DNA of 64,000 nucleotides, from positions 61,425 through 125,424 of the forward strand of contig JADDOH010010939.1 in the NCBI GenBank assembly GCA_016648135.1, read 5' to 3'. The notes below the pieces were generated by a model, which did not search any database, was not told the DNA's origin, and worked only from the letters and a program-made list of their open reading frames with translations. Numbering within the stretch: position 1 is the stretch's first letter; every line of letters starts with the position of its first letter. The DNA comes from Agrypnia vestita. Taxonomy: Eukaryota > Arthropoda > Insecta > Trichoptera > Phryganeidae. Positions 32,890 through 45,925 of this stretch are shown in pieces. A program made the position numbers and the translations under genes.

Positions 32890-33244
32890 TATATAATAAA
32901 GAGGTAAAGTTTGTAATTTTGGATGTAGGAGGTACTCATCCGATTTCAAAAATTCTTTCACTTATATTTAGAATGGACATTGGCTATATATTATCTCGTT
33001 AAAATAAAGGGCATTTTGAGGCGACCTTTTTTACAATTAAAGACGAAAAGACAAGCGATGCGTTTTCACGAAGGCTGCCTTACGGGTAAAAGAGATTTAA
33101 ATACTTTCTATAAAAATGTTGTAGAACTCAAAAAGTTCTACAAAAACATTCTATGTCTATATGTTAAGGTTATGGCACAAATTGATAAAATAAGGCTAAA
33201 AGTTACTAAAAACCTATGCGTGCGAAGGCGCGCGGGTAAACTAG
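32890..33244 (+). mobile_element. Helitron-like element, short non-autonomous
   Basis: It starts immediately after the previous tail, with ATAATAAAGAGGTAAAGTTT. It ends with the hairpin GCGTGC-GAAG-GCGCGC (33,218-33,233), seven bases, then CTAG (33,241-33,244) followed by T. This is a textbook Helitron 3' terminus. No Rep/helicase is encoded. Confidence 0.78.
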
Positions 33245-33446
33245 TAATTTATAAAAATCTTGATATAATTTAAATTTAAATTTAATTTGTATTTCAAATG
33301 TCTATATGTTAAGGTTATAGCATAAATTGATAAAATAAGGCTAAAAGTTACTAAAAACCTATGCGTGCGAAGGCGCGCGGGTAAACTAGTAATTTATAAA
33401 AATCTTCCTGATATAATTTAAATTTAAATTTAATTTGTATTTCAAA
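33154..33446 (+). repeat. Tandem duplication of a Helitron tail
   Basis: Unit 1 is 33,154-33,298 (145 bp) and unit 2 is 33,299-33,446 (148 bp). They are nearly identical; unit 2 has three extra bases (CCT) and a few substitutions. Each contains the terminal hairpin and CTAGT, plus about 50 bp of sequence downstream of it, so the duplication includes flanking DNA. Confidence 0.9.
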
Positions 33447-34971
33447 CAAAATTGACACCACACATATGCAATACAACAGTATTGTTTCAAATTTGTATAC
33501 AAATTTAAGGTTAGATACAAAGCAAGACTTCTATTTATATTTTATCTCAGATAACTCACTAGGATTACATTTAAAGACTTTATTTCTTTTATAACGTTTA
33601 ATTCAATACTTTCATATTCTGTATATTTGGAATTCTTGATTCCATCTCTTCTCAGAAATTTCTTTGCCACAAATTATGGTCCCTAGGCACGTAAGTCCAT
33701 TTTCGCTTGGGCTTACGACAAGCTCTGCATGCAGAGACAAATAAATTTCAATAAGAAAAATCCCAACCGGTGACGATTTCGAAGCTCAAAAAATTTAGAT
33801 AAATTTTTGTAAAGTGACTTCACTGTAATGCAATCCTTAGTATCACGAATATTTGAAGAAATATTTAAATACAGTAATATTTTAATAGAGCCGTGGAAAA
33901 CTTTTTTAAGAATGTACTTAATAGAGTCATGGAAAACCTTTTTTTACAGAGAACTCAAAGAATTTAAATTTTTTATGGCCACCCCGATCCCAATTTTAAT
34001 AATTTTGTTGTCTGTCCTTCCACCTGTCTATCTCTGTAACTACGTGTAATGTCCGTAACTTCTTTGTAGAATTTTCTTTTCTTAGTAAACGACATGTCCA
34101 TGTAAAAGTAGTCATTTTTGACGGGTTACAGCTAGTATACTATAAATTCATTCAATTTATCTACTGTTTTTATTGACTCAATTAATTTTTTATGTAGCAG
34201 TTTGGTGTTTATGCATTTAAATCAACTAAATATAATTAAATAAAATAATTACAATATACATTTGTATAATTTTAAAAAAATTAAAAATACCTTACATTCA
34301 TATTGAATAAATTTCTTTAAAAAACTACATCCAAAAGGAAATTGCACAAAATTAAAAATGTCACATTTAAAATTAAAATGCATATTCAATTACTTATACA
34401 GCATTACTTTAACGCTCAAGCGAATGGAAAAGTTGTCAGGAAAAAATACTGAATCCCATCTAACAGTATTGATGTTTGTCCTCCGCACGATATTACATTT
34501 TTTACCACTTAGAAATTTCTGTAACGTAGCGAAACAATCACGAATGAGATCAAAGTATTAACGTTAAATAAAAAAGCATCGCCTAGTATGCCTTGTAAAT
34601 ATTGAAAAATAACTTTGTCGCTTTGACAATTTTACAGCACTTACGAAGAACGCCAATAGGCGTATCAAAGGCGTGTCAACATATCGCAGTGTTATGAGTT
34701 ACTGTCATCATAATACTTTTTATGGATCTACTTTAATCGAATCTTATTATTGTGATCAATTTGAAAATACCTCGTTTTTGTTTAATCAATCAATAAATGT
34801 CACATAGACACGAAGCTATATTTTTATATGGGAAAATAGGCATGAAAGCCTTTTTGAGTGTTCACAGGGCTTGGTTGGCATGACTCTCGTATTAAACAAA
34901 AAACATTAGGGTTACTTCAGGAAGCAAACTAATTGGCGCTCTGAATGCAAGACTAGCGATCCGTAAGAATT
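33447..34971 (+). other. AT-rich sequence with family C and D fragments
   Basis: A family-C Helitron-like element ends at 34,135: its tail carries the small hairpin GTCA-TTTT-TGAC, then GGGTTACAG and CTAG|T, and the body runs back to about 33,980 (TGTCTGTCC, GTCCGTAACTTCTTTGTAG). A family-D piece is at 34,790-34,890 (CACATAGACACGAAGCTAT). The rest has no recognised content. Confidence 0.5.
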
Positions 34972-35085
34972 TCTAGTGTCAACTCTAATGTACGGAACCG
35001 AAGTCTAGAATTGGCAAAAAAATAACGAAAGTATACTGAATGCGGTGGAAATGCAGTCGCTTACGTACAGGGACGTGCAGCGAAG
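34972..35085 (+). pseudogene. LINE reverse-transcriptase scrap
   Basis: The plus strand reads VSTLMYGTEV, a stop, then NWQKNNESILNAVEMQSLTY. This is the 'LMYGSExWxWQKKNESRINAVEMRSLR' segment of a non-LTR reverse transcriptase, the same segment as VLMYGSEACNWRKRNESRIN in the LINE at 26.2 kb. The stop sits at the conserved Trp. Confidence 0.7.
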
Positions 35086-36019
35086 CATTACTTTTACGTA
35101 AAATATATAGGTTTATCGAAAAAACTTAAAGATTTGCTATCTCGTAATATTCCTATCACAATTATTATCATACTAGCCGTCCACCTGTGAAAAATCATGG
35201 AACATAATAATTGCAGGATTTGGAATGTGAAAATTCATGAATAGAAAACCATTTGTTTTTTACTTGACTTTATTCGCTTAACCTTAAAACTAAATTTAAT
35301 ATAATAATATTATAAAACTATCAAGATCATCTAATTTGGTGACCCTTGTGTGTTTGCAGCAAGTTAAGTGCTGACAAACAGACAGACAACTAAATTTTTA
35401 CATTTAGATTATTCAGAATTAAATATCATAATATATAAGCAAAGGCAGCAATATTAAAAAAAAAATTGCGTTCATCGAGGATTACTTATTTATAATGTAA
35501 TGAATTTGAGATTCTGTAGGAAAAATAGCCTATACATTTATAGGAAACATTATGTAGGAGGAGATAAATACATAAAGTTTAGAATTCAGTACATTTTAAA
35601 TTACTTATCTTCGGTGATGGCAATCAGAACTCTTTATTTATTTTTTGGATATTGCTGTTTTTGTTTTTATACCCCACATATATCATAATTATCTGTCAAA
35701 TAAATGTTCCATTTAATTTTTTTTCCATAATAAATGTTCCATACGTAAAAATCATGCTCAACGTTCATATTCACTGCACGCTGGGATGTGTCACAAATGG
35801 ATGGAAAAAAATCATCTTGTATCGAAAAACATTTGCTAAATGACGTCTACAAAGTTTCATAAATATTAGACATCATATGTTTCCGCATTGGCCTTGAAGA
35901 ACTTGATTATAATTTTAATATTTTTTATATAGTAAAACAAGAGTTTAAGGCATTTATTTAAAAGAAAAAACTCATTATTTCATTTCTCATACTAAAATTA
36001 TTATACTTTATAATACTCG
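35086..36019. other. AT-rich sequence without recognised gene
   Basis: No gene or repeat family could be supported. Confidence 0.4.
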
Positions 36020-36790
36020 TTTTCGAAAACAAAGTTGCTGCGGCGTCTGTGAGTCTTCAAAGATCACTGCTTGCGTATGACAGGGCAAACGCAGAAGAGG
36101 CAATTCATTACACCTTCACCACTGTGTGTTATGAACGACTGAAGATCTTCCTCAGACACTTGTTGAATTATTTGTGGCTCGTTGCCAGTTTATAATATCG
36201 TGGTAAGCGTCGACTTCAAATTTATATTTGGAACTTGAAAGCCTCATCACTAGAGTTTTATCTTTACGACCATCGAAATACAAGGCTGAAATCCTGTGAC
36301 ATAATATATTTTCTTGTATTCAGTTTCGATCTGCGTAGCTTATTTTTTTATAATATTACTTATCTAAAGCTGGAACAACAAACTGATTTCGTGTAGACTT
36401 GCTGAAGCAATGACTGCTGCTGCTCTGTCCGACGCTTTATATGTGTCGGAAGTACTCGCCAATGTGGAAAAATTTATGGTAGCGGCAGGCTGCTTGCGAG
36501 GAGTTGGTGTTGCAGTTTTGGAGGTGATGTGGGGTCAAATGTGATTGAATCAGAAAAACAGGACGTTCATGTCGTTGAAGAATTCATTCTAGATCTTTTT
36601 TTATCATCGAGTGGTTCGCAGATGAGTTTGTATCTAGAAAGATTCTTTTTCAGTAGATTTTTCTGTTGTTTTGCTACTGTTACGTCTATGTTTTAAATTA
36701 TCATCTTTGTGATGTTTGCTAATTCGGGTCATTTAACAATCTCTGGGATAGAAGCTTTTATTAAGTTCTTTCAATTTACACGACGTAATG
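36020..36790 (-). pseudogene. Decayed coding sequence, unrecognised multicopy type
   Basis: The minus strand shows blocks with protein-like character in consistent order. First, at about 36,375-36,470, LASTSDTYKASDRAAAVIAS and ASLHEISLLFQL. Then, at about 36,210-36,290, ALYFDGRKDKTLVM followed by KYKFEVDAYH; then EEDLQSFITHSGEG. I recall the combination SDRAAAxIASAxL and YFDGRKDxTLVM from uncharacterised multicopy proteins of arthropods and cnidarians, but I cannot name the family or its function. Several stops and frame changes show decay. The base composition is less AT-rich than the flanks. Confidence 0.5.
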
Positions 36791-37344
36791 TCAAACACCT
36801 ATTGCGAAGAAATTCCTCTAGGCTTTAAATGATAGGAATTCAAAATCTATGAAAATCGTATATGTATGTTTGTAGAAATTGAAGCGTTGCTCTATATTTT
36901 TCTATTTTGTAGAGTACGTTTGTATGTCGCAACTAAGAATAATTCGCACAATCTCCCACAAACATATACAATATATTTAATAACAGCATTCAAATAGACA
37001 ATTAATTCAAAATTGAAATATAAATATTTCTAAGGACCTTGAGATGTCTCTAGCATACACAGTCCCTTCAAATTTATGGAAGGTTTCAATTGAAAACATT
37101 TGTACAACTTTCAAAAGTTGTATAATATTCTTGCGATGGTTAACATTGCACTATGTAGAACAGGGGTGTGCAATGAGAACAAGAAGTATGACTTTTTCTT
37201 AAGCATACATTTTGAAAAGAAATCGAAATAAGATACACATCATGTAATATTCCTATCACAATCATTAACATATTTTTCAGATTTTAATATTTCATAATAT
37301 TGTGTCACATAAATAATAAATTTCGATTTATTTTTTTCCAAATA
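36791..37344. other. AT-rich sequence without recognised gene
   Basis: No gene or known repeat identified. Confidence 0.4.
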
Positions 37345-37460
37345 TATGTGATCACTTTAGCCAACTCATACAGGTTGTAAGCCCTGGACCACCGTTTAAA
37401 AAGACTTCCATACACGTCTCTCACATGAATAGCTTCGTCTCTGTTAAGACTTCTATATTT
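37345..37460 (-). repeat. Repeat family D fragment
   Basis: The complement reads TTAACAGAGACGAAGCTATT, then GTCCAGGGCTTACAACCTG. Matches the core of 25,630-25,870. Confidence 0.65.
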
Positions 37461-40254
37461 TAGCTTAAATAAATAATTCATTAAGGATATATTTTTTGTG
37501 ATACCTCAAATATATGACATTCTGTATACCGAACGGCACTAATGGTCATACGACACAACCATTATATTATTTATCAGTAAATTGATTCAATAATTTATTT
37601 TATTTAGACTACCTGTAAGCAGGAATACTTACTTCATTCATTAACGTAAGCAAATAACATTAATTGAAATAAAAAACTGGATTCTGTATGCAGGAACTTT
37701 ATGTACATTATAAAAAATATGTTAATATAAAGTAGTGAAAATTATGTCAAATAAACAGACAAGTGAACGTAATATTTTGTGTAAAATGTAGTAATGAAAA
37801 TTGACAATAACACGAGAAAAAAATTATAAAGGTATATTTAATGTTATCATGTATCGTAATTATTAATAAAAGGTAAATATGTCAAAATTTATATAGCAGG
37901 AAAGTTTAGTAAATCATTGTCGCAACTGGAAAAGCTGTAAATGAATTAAAAGAAAATAATTAGATTATTTGTTCATGCCTGTAAAACACAGATCGTTTGT
38001 TTTAATTATTAATATAATTCTTAATAAATACATTATATTATATTAGTAACAATTAAATTCTACACATTTTACGCAATTTACATAGAAAACTGTAATTATC
38101 TTTATTCGTGGACAGATTTTATTATTTCGATGAGAAATTTATGATACTTTGAAAATTTTAAATTAAAACATTCTATGCTTATCGAAGATTTACACCTCTT
38201 CTGGGAAGTTAGATATGAAATTGCGAAAAAAACTTTTTTTATAATAAAATGAGATAGTTATAATAATTCTGTAAAATGGTATCCGAAGACGTTGATGGAT
38301 GATGTTAATACAGTGGAAAATTTATAATGTTACATATTTGAAAAAGAGAAACTAGAGCATTTTTCTCCTACCGAAGATTGACACCAATTTCTAACTAGTG
38401 ATATGACAATTGTCAAACAAGTTAATAAAATATAAATTATATATATTATTCATAATTCATAAATAATAAATAAATAATAATGTGTATAAAAATATGTACA
38501 TTATTTATTTATTGTCTGCTGTCAATGTTCCGTTCGGTAAATTCCACCCTAGCGGCAACGCTTGGAAGCTTTTTCATATTTTACGTAAAGCTTCTAATGT
38601 TGTTCGATAGACGGCCGCTCTGAAACTGGAAAAAGGTTGAAAATCCGGTCTGCGTTACTAGATGGCGTTGGTAAATGGTTTGGTTCCTTACTTTAGATTC
38701 ATGAAAATAAGGGGAAAATGGCATTTCTCCTTATAAAAAATATTATGTAATAATAGTTTAGTTAATACACCAATACTTATTGTTTTTGTGCTTAGTTAGT
38801 AGAATTCCATGTGAGCCAGTTTTTAGCCAGAACTGTCGGGACAGCTGTAATAAATAATGCCTAACGCAAACTGGTGTACCTAACTGAATAACAATATTTA
38901 CTAAAATTTTATTCATTCTAAATTTCATAATAAATATAACAACAAGAGATGTCACTCTATATCAGAAATGCGACAAACGATGACTTGATTAAAGCTTTAT
39001 TGATTAATTTATAGTTAATCTATAGCTTTTTTCAAAATACTTCATTATTACCTTTATTACCGTATTATTAAATGACTCGCAAATGTACCTACATATAATA
39101 ATAAAAACTGAGACTCCCTCATGAGACTCAAGAGCTTCTCTTCACTGATGAGGTCTGCATGACTACAAAGTATTAAAAAATGTCAATTTGATATGTAAAT
39201 ATATAAGAATTTTATTTGTACCATATATTAAATAAAAAAAAATTAAGAACTGCAAGAGAAGAGAATGAAGTATGACTCGCATCACTAGCAATACAGATAA
39301 TATATGATCATCGATAATATAGATATTTCGATAATGAAGTTCTTTCTGTAGTTAAAACATTAAATAATTTTGCCAATTATAATACATAACGAATATAAAA
39401 GATATATCTTCAAATACTTATATTTGATATATCCTTAAATACGATACAGATCCGAAAACAGAAACTAGACTACGTCTTCTTATTTTATAAATAAATTTGT
39501 ATTACTTTTTCAAAAATAGCAAAATACATTTATTAATAATAATAATGTTAACATTATTATTATTAATGTAAAAAGACAACACATGGTAAAAAAATTTATT
39601 CAATAATCTACTTCTTTTTCAGAAAAGATTTTTTAAGTTGTTTAATTAGCAATAAAAATTCAGAATTGACTAATCATCTTTTGAAAACAAACCATTCTTC
39701 TGATATTGGGTTAAGAATTTTTTATACATACATTCTTACAAATAACATAATGTTGATTATTTAACAAACATTGTTTTTTACAAAGCGTTTTCTTATAATA
39801 AATTTATATTATTTTAAAATTGCTTTTAATAAACACAATAGATGACTTATTAACATAGCTGTACATACATTATTAACGATGCGAATTTATTAAATTTTCA
39901 AATATTCACATCACTAAAATATTAAATAAAAAAGTGGGTGCGTGTACTTATACGTTTATAATTATTTGGTACATATTACTTATTTGGTTCAATAAAAAAC
40001 CACGTATTTAAACAATTTCCTTTTTACTTTTTTTTATTAAATTTTTTTACAAATATTTTTTTTTTACAATAAAGATGTAGACAGTAATAATGGATATTTC
40101 TCTTCTACATGAGTGACATAAACTCGTGAGAGGAGTATCATTACATTTTAAATATATTATATATTATTCTAGAGAATTATATACTAAAATGTATACACAA
40201 TAAAGTAATAAGTAGGTGGCTTGGATATATAATAAAATAAAAATTTAATTAACT
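37461..40254. other. Long AT-rich stretch without recognised gene
   Basis: Nearly 2.8 kb of very AT-rich sequence. The only less AT-rich patch is 38,515-38,690. Short palindromic AT motifs occur (for example AATAATAATAATGTTAACATTATTATTATT near 39,536-39,565). No gene supported. Confidence 0.4.
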
Positions 40255-40690
40255 CTGCAGGTATTTCTTAACGTTTTTCTTAAATGCCTCATAATTTTTT
40301 TCAATCCTCATTTCAACCGGCAATTCGTTAAACCATTTCACACCTCTTAATGTGTAATGATATGCTGAGCAGTTGTGGCATGTATCACAGGGATATGCAA
40401 TTTACCAAGTGTTACATTTCTGCTACTTGACACTCTTTGCGTCAGCTCGTTATTACTGTGAAAACTTTTATAAAGTTGAAGAATGCAATTTTGTTTGTAA
40501 ATACTTTGTAATGTGGGGATTTGTAATTTATTAAAAACGTCTATTGAAGGATAGTCATTAGGTCTTTTTAAGAATTATCTTTATAATCAATTTCTAGGCA
40601 ACTTATAAAGATATCAATGTAGTTTTGAATGCACTACCACATGAGAAAATACCATATTGTAAAATTGGCTGGACTAAAGCTTAATTTAGT
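40255..40690 (-). pseudogene. LINE reverse-transcriptase C-terminus
   Basis: The minus strand reads ALVQPILQYGIFSCGSAF, KLIIKIILKRPNDYPS, IPTLQSIYKQNCILQLY, RGVKWFNELPVEMRIEKN and YEAFKKNVKKYLQ. This is the usual C-terminal order of a jockey/CR1-type reverse transcriptase ('YGIISWG...LQK...P..YPT...RGxKxFNxLP..I......FK'). Small frame changes are present. Confidence 0.8.
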
Positions 40691-41039
40691 GTTTTTAACA
40701 ATTTTATTCCTAAATATTATACAATATATATACAATATTAAAGAAAATAGTATACAATATATATACAATATTAAAGAAAAAACTATACAAATGTAAAAAT
40801 ATACATTACCACGACCATAGCGACTTCCACTGAGGTTTCGAGATTGACGTCATCATTTCCATAAAAAGCTGATGCCAAGAATCGCACAGTAATTACAAGG
40901 TTTTACCAGCGGACATTTTCAAACTGATGAGATTTTGTGAAATGCAGCTGATTGCAGTCATACATGGACAATAACAAGAAATACAGAAATCTGAGAAATA
41001 TGCCCTTTGGTATTTAAATTACACAGCCAAAATCGTAAT
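40691..41039. other. AT-rich sequence with a 33-bp tandem pair
   Basis: TATACAATATATATACAATA followed by TTAAAGAAAA occurs twice in tandem at about 40,717-40,784. Otherwise nothing recognised. Confidence 0.45.
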
Positions 41040-41400
41040 TTGATAAACAGTCCTAATTTTCAATTCAATAACCAATAATTTCTCAGCATTTGAAGCATCT
41101 TTATGAATGGTGCTCGATTCAAGACGGTCGATAATACATTTTTCATATTACTGGAGAACTAATTTTAAGTGAATACATTTTTGAAAGTTACGCAACAACC
41201 ACAAACAATATATGAAATAAACACATTTTACTCTCTTTGATAGCTAACTTCTGGTGTGCACAGATGCGCGCGCATTTTGCTGCATACTAACATTTCACTT
41301 TAGCAACTAACTTCATGTTCAAGCATTTTCGCTATATGCTGCGCACGCTGCGCATGGACAACTTTTGTTACAATAATAATTTCCCCCCACAATGCGCTAA
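41040..41400 (+). repeat. Repeat family H, copy 1
   Basis: Shares with 48,356-48,640, in the same order, TTTTCAATTCAATAACCAAT, GGT(G/A)CTCGATT, GATAATACATT, TTCAAGTGAATA-like words, ATGCGCGCGCATTT, and an AATGCGCTAA ending. Unclassified and non-coding. Confidence 0.7.
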
Positions 41401-43395
41401 TGGAAATATATGTTCAAAAATACATTCTAAAAAAAATTGACGCATTCTTCATTGTGCAATCTTATCTTTCGGATTTAATGCACATTTGCACTTGCTTTTT
41501 ACATTGCATTCTTTCTGCAAGGAAATATTTTTTTTGAGGTTCACATCTGTGAATTTTGAAATTATTTTTCAAAGGTACCTTAAACTAGACCACACTAATA
41601 TTGTAAAATATTTTTACACGGAAATTAAATTTTAATATTTAATTTTAACTAAATTAAGTTCAATGCGTTGTTCCGCAGGATTAGGCAGAAGACAGAAGTT
41701 ACATTCTTCTGTCATCACCACTTTGGTTTCATTCACTTTCGCGCTCATCGATTGTTGATTCTTCCAAGAGTGCTGTCCTCCAATATCTGGTTAAGCTGAT
41801 TATTTAAGCGTGGATGTTGTCAATTCTTTACCTCTTTTACCCATCGTCCTGTGCACCGCACTTACAAAGATCTCATCATCATTATTCTTGGCACTACAAC
41901 CTTTGGTGAGTCTTGGCCTCCTCACAGTGGCCTCCACACACACTTACACAGGTCTATATTGTTTTTATGTATTCCTGCTATACGGTATCATGGATAGGTT
42001 TTCACATACACGCCTGATGAACTGTATTCATTTGAGTGTATCCAATGTATTTGAGGCTGATCTTTATTGCTTCTATTTGAATTATATATTTTTTTAAGTC
42101 AATATTTGTTTTATTAGAATATTTTCACATATGCATTATAATATTTTTTATTACATTATTATATTTTAATATTTTTGAAAGTAAATAAGCTGAAGTGTAG
42201 ACAATTTGTATTAAATTATAAAGAAAAAATTGCATTTTAAGTAAAAATATTGTTTGATTATCGTGTTACATATCGGAAGTCACATGGCGAGAGGGATACA
42301 TTTTTAAAATAAGCTTATCTTTAATGTGGTAAAACTAAACACCTCTTATTAGAGTGAAGAAGTCGTTGAGCAAAAGATATGATCATTTTTGTAGCATGGG
42401 AACTTAATAAGAATGGTGCCTTATAGGAAAGGAGAGAAGATGAATGTCAATGAGATGAAACGATTCAAATATGTTGACTCTTTTCATCCAAATATTCATA
42501 TATAGAAAATATAAATATTTGTAAGCGAATGGACATACGGTGGAGCGCACCAAAACAAGATTGATCACGGTCGCTTCAGGTAGCAGATTTATATACTTGT
42601 AGATGTCTATAAAAAATCTTAACTCCGGGAACTGGTTATAATTAGGTAAAAAAATATCTATTTACCATAATTATAAAAAAAATTAGGCAAAAAAATATCT
42701 AATTACCATGCGACTTTTTTATCGATTGAAAAAAATTAAAAGATTTGCTTTCGTTATGCTATTTGTTCCACCAGAATATTATTGTTTTTACAAACAGCTC
42801 CCACATAGTAGTGAAGTACATGCCGATATGATCAGTTGTGATGAAAATTGTACCTAGAAATCATTTCTGATGATTTATAATAAATTAAAAATCTTTACCA
42901 CAGCGGCTTGTTATAAATAAAGGTGAATATTATTTCAAGAATAATCTACTTATCAGGGTCGTGCAGTGAGAATAAGAAGTAGGTACGACTTATTCCTAAG
43001 CATATTTTTTAAAATGAAACCGAAATAAGAGACTCAAAATATTCTTATTACAATAATTGATATATTATTCAGAGTTTAATATTTTATAAAACTTTGCCAG
43101 ATAAATATTTAATATCGATTTTTTTTCCAAATATACGTTTAAATAAAAGCCATAATTCCTGTTTTTAATGCACGCCCGTGCTACTTATGTACCTAAAACC
43201 ATTACTTGAAACAAAAAAAATTAAGAATAAGAGTAGATACAATAGCAAACATATTCACAATAGCAAGTTAATTAATTTTTTTAATCTAGTAATAAGTAAA
43301 ATAAAACACAACCATGAACAGTACATAAAAAAGAGATCAAAAAGTTTGAAAATTTCGACAAAATAAATACAACAAATAATAGATCAAATATATTT
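41401..43395. other. AT-rich sequence without recognised gene
   Basis: Contains a near-direct repeat TTAGG(T/C)AAAAAAATATCTA at about 42,643 and 42,685. The GC-richer CTTGGCACTACAACCTTTGG at about 41,887-41,906 may be part of a dispersed repeat. No gene supported. Confidence 0.4.
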
Positions 43396-43770
43396 GAAAA
43401 TTAGAAACTAGAAGATGAGTAGATTTCTCTGTTGAATATGTGTCGTCTATGAGCATTTAATATATCAACTGAACCTATGTGTTGATTACCTAGGCGAAGC
43501 AATATGTATGTATAGGCAAATTCATACTACAGTTACTGCACATAAAATAATTCTGTCTGTCACGAAGACCGCCCAGGAACTATATACCACCCTTATATTG
43601 ATAAGTCCAACACACCTTATATTAATAATTTTATACAGACAAATTAAATTACTTACAGTCCTTCTACACAACCGTTTCGTTATGTAAATTATACTCATGA
43701 AGATTTATGAATCTTAAAAATTTGTGTTGGACTCTTTCGATCCTCAAATGAATAAACTTATCATGAGTTG
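43396..43770 (-). pseudogene. LINE reverse-transcriptase C-terminal fragment
   Basis: The minus strand reads THDKFIHLRIERVQHKFLRF, then INLHEYN, and further down GVLDL and SSWAVFVTDRIILC. The IERVQHKFLRF core equals the 'IERVQRKFLRFL' motif of jockey-type reverse transcriptases. It is short and decayed. Confidence 0.7.
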
Positions 43771-44929
43771 AATGACTTTTGTTAGCAAATGATTGTTTTG
43801 TTATTCAAAGAAGTAGTCTACGTAGTTTAGAAAGTTACTTTCATAATGGTAATGTTAACCGCACTGAAAAGATTAGCCAGACACTGCAGGTCAATTCGAT
43901 AATAAATAGAATAAAAAATTCTATATATAAATATCATCTAAATATAAATATCATCAATTTACGATCCCGCATTCTTCATGAACGTAGACATTAATCAGAT
44001 TGTAAAGAAATGTTGCGTTTAAACATATCTTATATTTTTTCAAATATAATATTCATTTTAAAACGGGTCAGATTTGTAAGAAAAGACGTCGTCAATAATT
44101 ACTATTATGCCTTAACTCAACTTATTACTGTTACAAAAAAAATTTATCAACTAAAAATTAAATATCTACAACTAAGATTATTTACATATAGTCAATTCAT
44201 TTTAGTTTAGAGAAAAATTATGATTTCATAGGGAACATTTGTGACAAAATTGTGGGAAGATATTAAATTTTAAATAATTATTATCATCATCAGCCTTTGG
44301 AGGGTTTATTACATTAACCGAATAGGTGACTGAGGATCACTTCCTTCTTCCAAATATAAGTCTGATAAAATTGGTCCTGCAAAGGTGATGCACGGGCGCT
44401 TCTTTGGGTGGGGTTAGATGAAGACTCTTCTGTGTATAGTTTTCTGGGATATTTTGCCGTGCCAATGGGATCCGAAATGTCGGCCAGAGAGGTCACATAT
44501 ACAGAATATCCCAGAAAACTATACAGAAGATTCTGAACGGCCGTGAAAACCTAAGAAAATATTTATCAACTGTTTATATTTGGTCTGCCGCCCTGAGGTG
44601 GTCAATATTGTGTATCTCTTTTACGGCTGTACATTCCAACCACAAACTTTACAGCACGCTTCATTGCATTTTCTGTGAGGTGTGCATTATATCCAAAGAT
44701 TTCTAAAGGCATGTGGTTCTTTAATAATATCTGCCAACTTATTTTTTGTGAATCCAGTAAAAACCCTGGTGGCATCATAACCCATAATAGAGGCTCGTCG
44801 GATATCCGGTATCCGGTATCCGGCCAAATCACTATCCGTTTCATCTCTAATATATATGTGTATATTAAAATAAGAATATTTAATTAATTAACATATAAAA
44901 CCTGGTCAAAGATGTAGGAGAATACTGCT
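43771..44929. other. Sequence with a small palindrome, no gene recognised
   Basis: An inverted pair, 44,427-44,452 (CTTCTGTGTATAGTTTTCTG, then GGATAT) and 44,506-44,529, differs only by a 2-base indel and flanks a 53-base loop. Open frames on the minus strand at 44,314-44,496 and 44,602-44,844 overlap GC-richer sequence, but I recognise no family. AT-rich elsewhere. Confidence 0.45.
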
Positions 44930-45925
44930 TCGGAAAACCCCTTCAGATAAATGGAATATATCAATACCCAAAGCGATTTTGTTCAGCATAGCTGTAGCTC
45001 TTCTAACAGGCATAACCATCGGCAGGTTGGTTCTGTATATTGGAATGTGAAACAATCTATACTGACGATGTCTAAAGTAATTATCAGGAACACACAAACA
45101 ATGCTCTGCATAATTTCAGTATTATCGATCATACCGCGAAACAATCGATAAAAATGTGTAATCAAATATACATTCCTTCTAGTCTCTAAACTATTGTAGC
45201 CAAACTAACCCTAGAGAAACTCGGTTGGGTAGAGCTAAGGATAATGCCCGTACTCTCTCATGTAGAGATATCTCAGAAACTTCTTTTGGACTTTCTCCAC
45301 CATAAGAGAGTACTTGCTCTCATGTGGCCCCCAAATCATCGAGCCACTCTCGAGTCTATTTCGCACCAAGGAGTTGTAAAGAGTTCTCAGTATGCGAGTA
45401 TTCTCGAAAACTCTGGCAGTATGCAGAACAAATCCTAACATTCTCAAAGCATTACCACTGATCGTCTCTATATGATGAAATGTTAGGTTGCTTACAAATC
45501 TAACACCTAGATCCTTAACACTCGATGTTCGTGTCAGATTTTGGTCGTTCATTTTGTAGCTATATAACAGAGTGTTTTGAGCCCGAGGGAAAGATGTAAC
45601 CATACACTTGGAAACATTAAAAATATATTTGATATATCTTTTTGGAGAAGATGAAAATCATCAATTAAAAAAATCTTTAAGTCATTCGCGATTAACAGAA
45701 AGCGTGAATTTAAATTTACATTTTAATATTATTGATAGAAATAGAAAAAACAATGGAGCCAGGTTGGAGCCTTGCGGGACTCCCAAGAAAGTATGGATAC
45801 ACTATGACGCGAATAAACCGTACGAGACAAATTGGTTTCTATTTTGCAGGTAGCCTGCCATTAATTCTACCAAACCATCCGAGAAACCGATCTCATACAG
45901 CCTTTTCAATCAGTCCCATTTTTTT
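44930..45925 (-). pseudogene. LINE (jockey-type) reverse transcriptase, C-terminal half
   Basis: From high to low coordinates on the minus strand: LYEIGFSDGLVELMAGYLQN; GVPQGSNLAP (45,750-45,781); the catalytic box decayed to IANDLKIF; YSYKMNDQNLTRTSSVKDLG; ALRMLGFVLHTARVFEN; LVRNRLESGSMIWGPHESKY; VEKVQKKFLRYLYMREYGHY; LFHIPIYRTNLP; ALGIDIF. This is a nearly continuous C-terminal half of a jockey-type reverse transcriptase with few stops or frameshifts, so it is younger than most other LINE scraps here. The endonuclease and the N-terminal part of the reverse transcriptase are missing. Confidence 0.85.

Noticed and set aside
44602..44844. 80-codon minus-strand frame (NAHLTENAMKRAVKFVVGMY)
   Set aside because: It looks protein-like, but I could not connect it to any family or to the neighbouring LINE, so no call was made.
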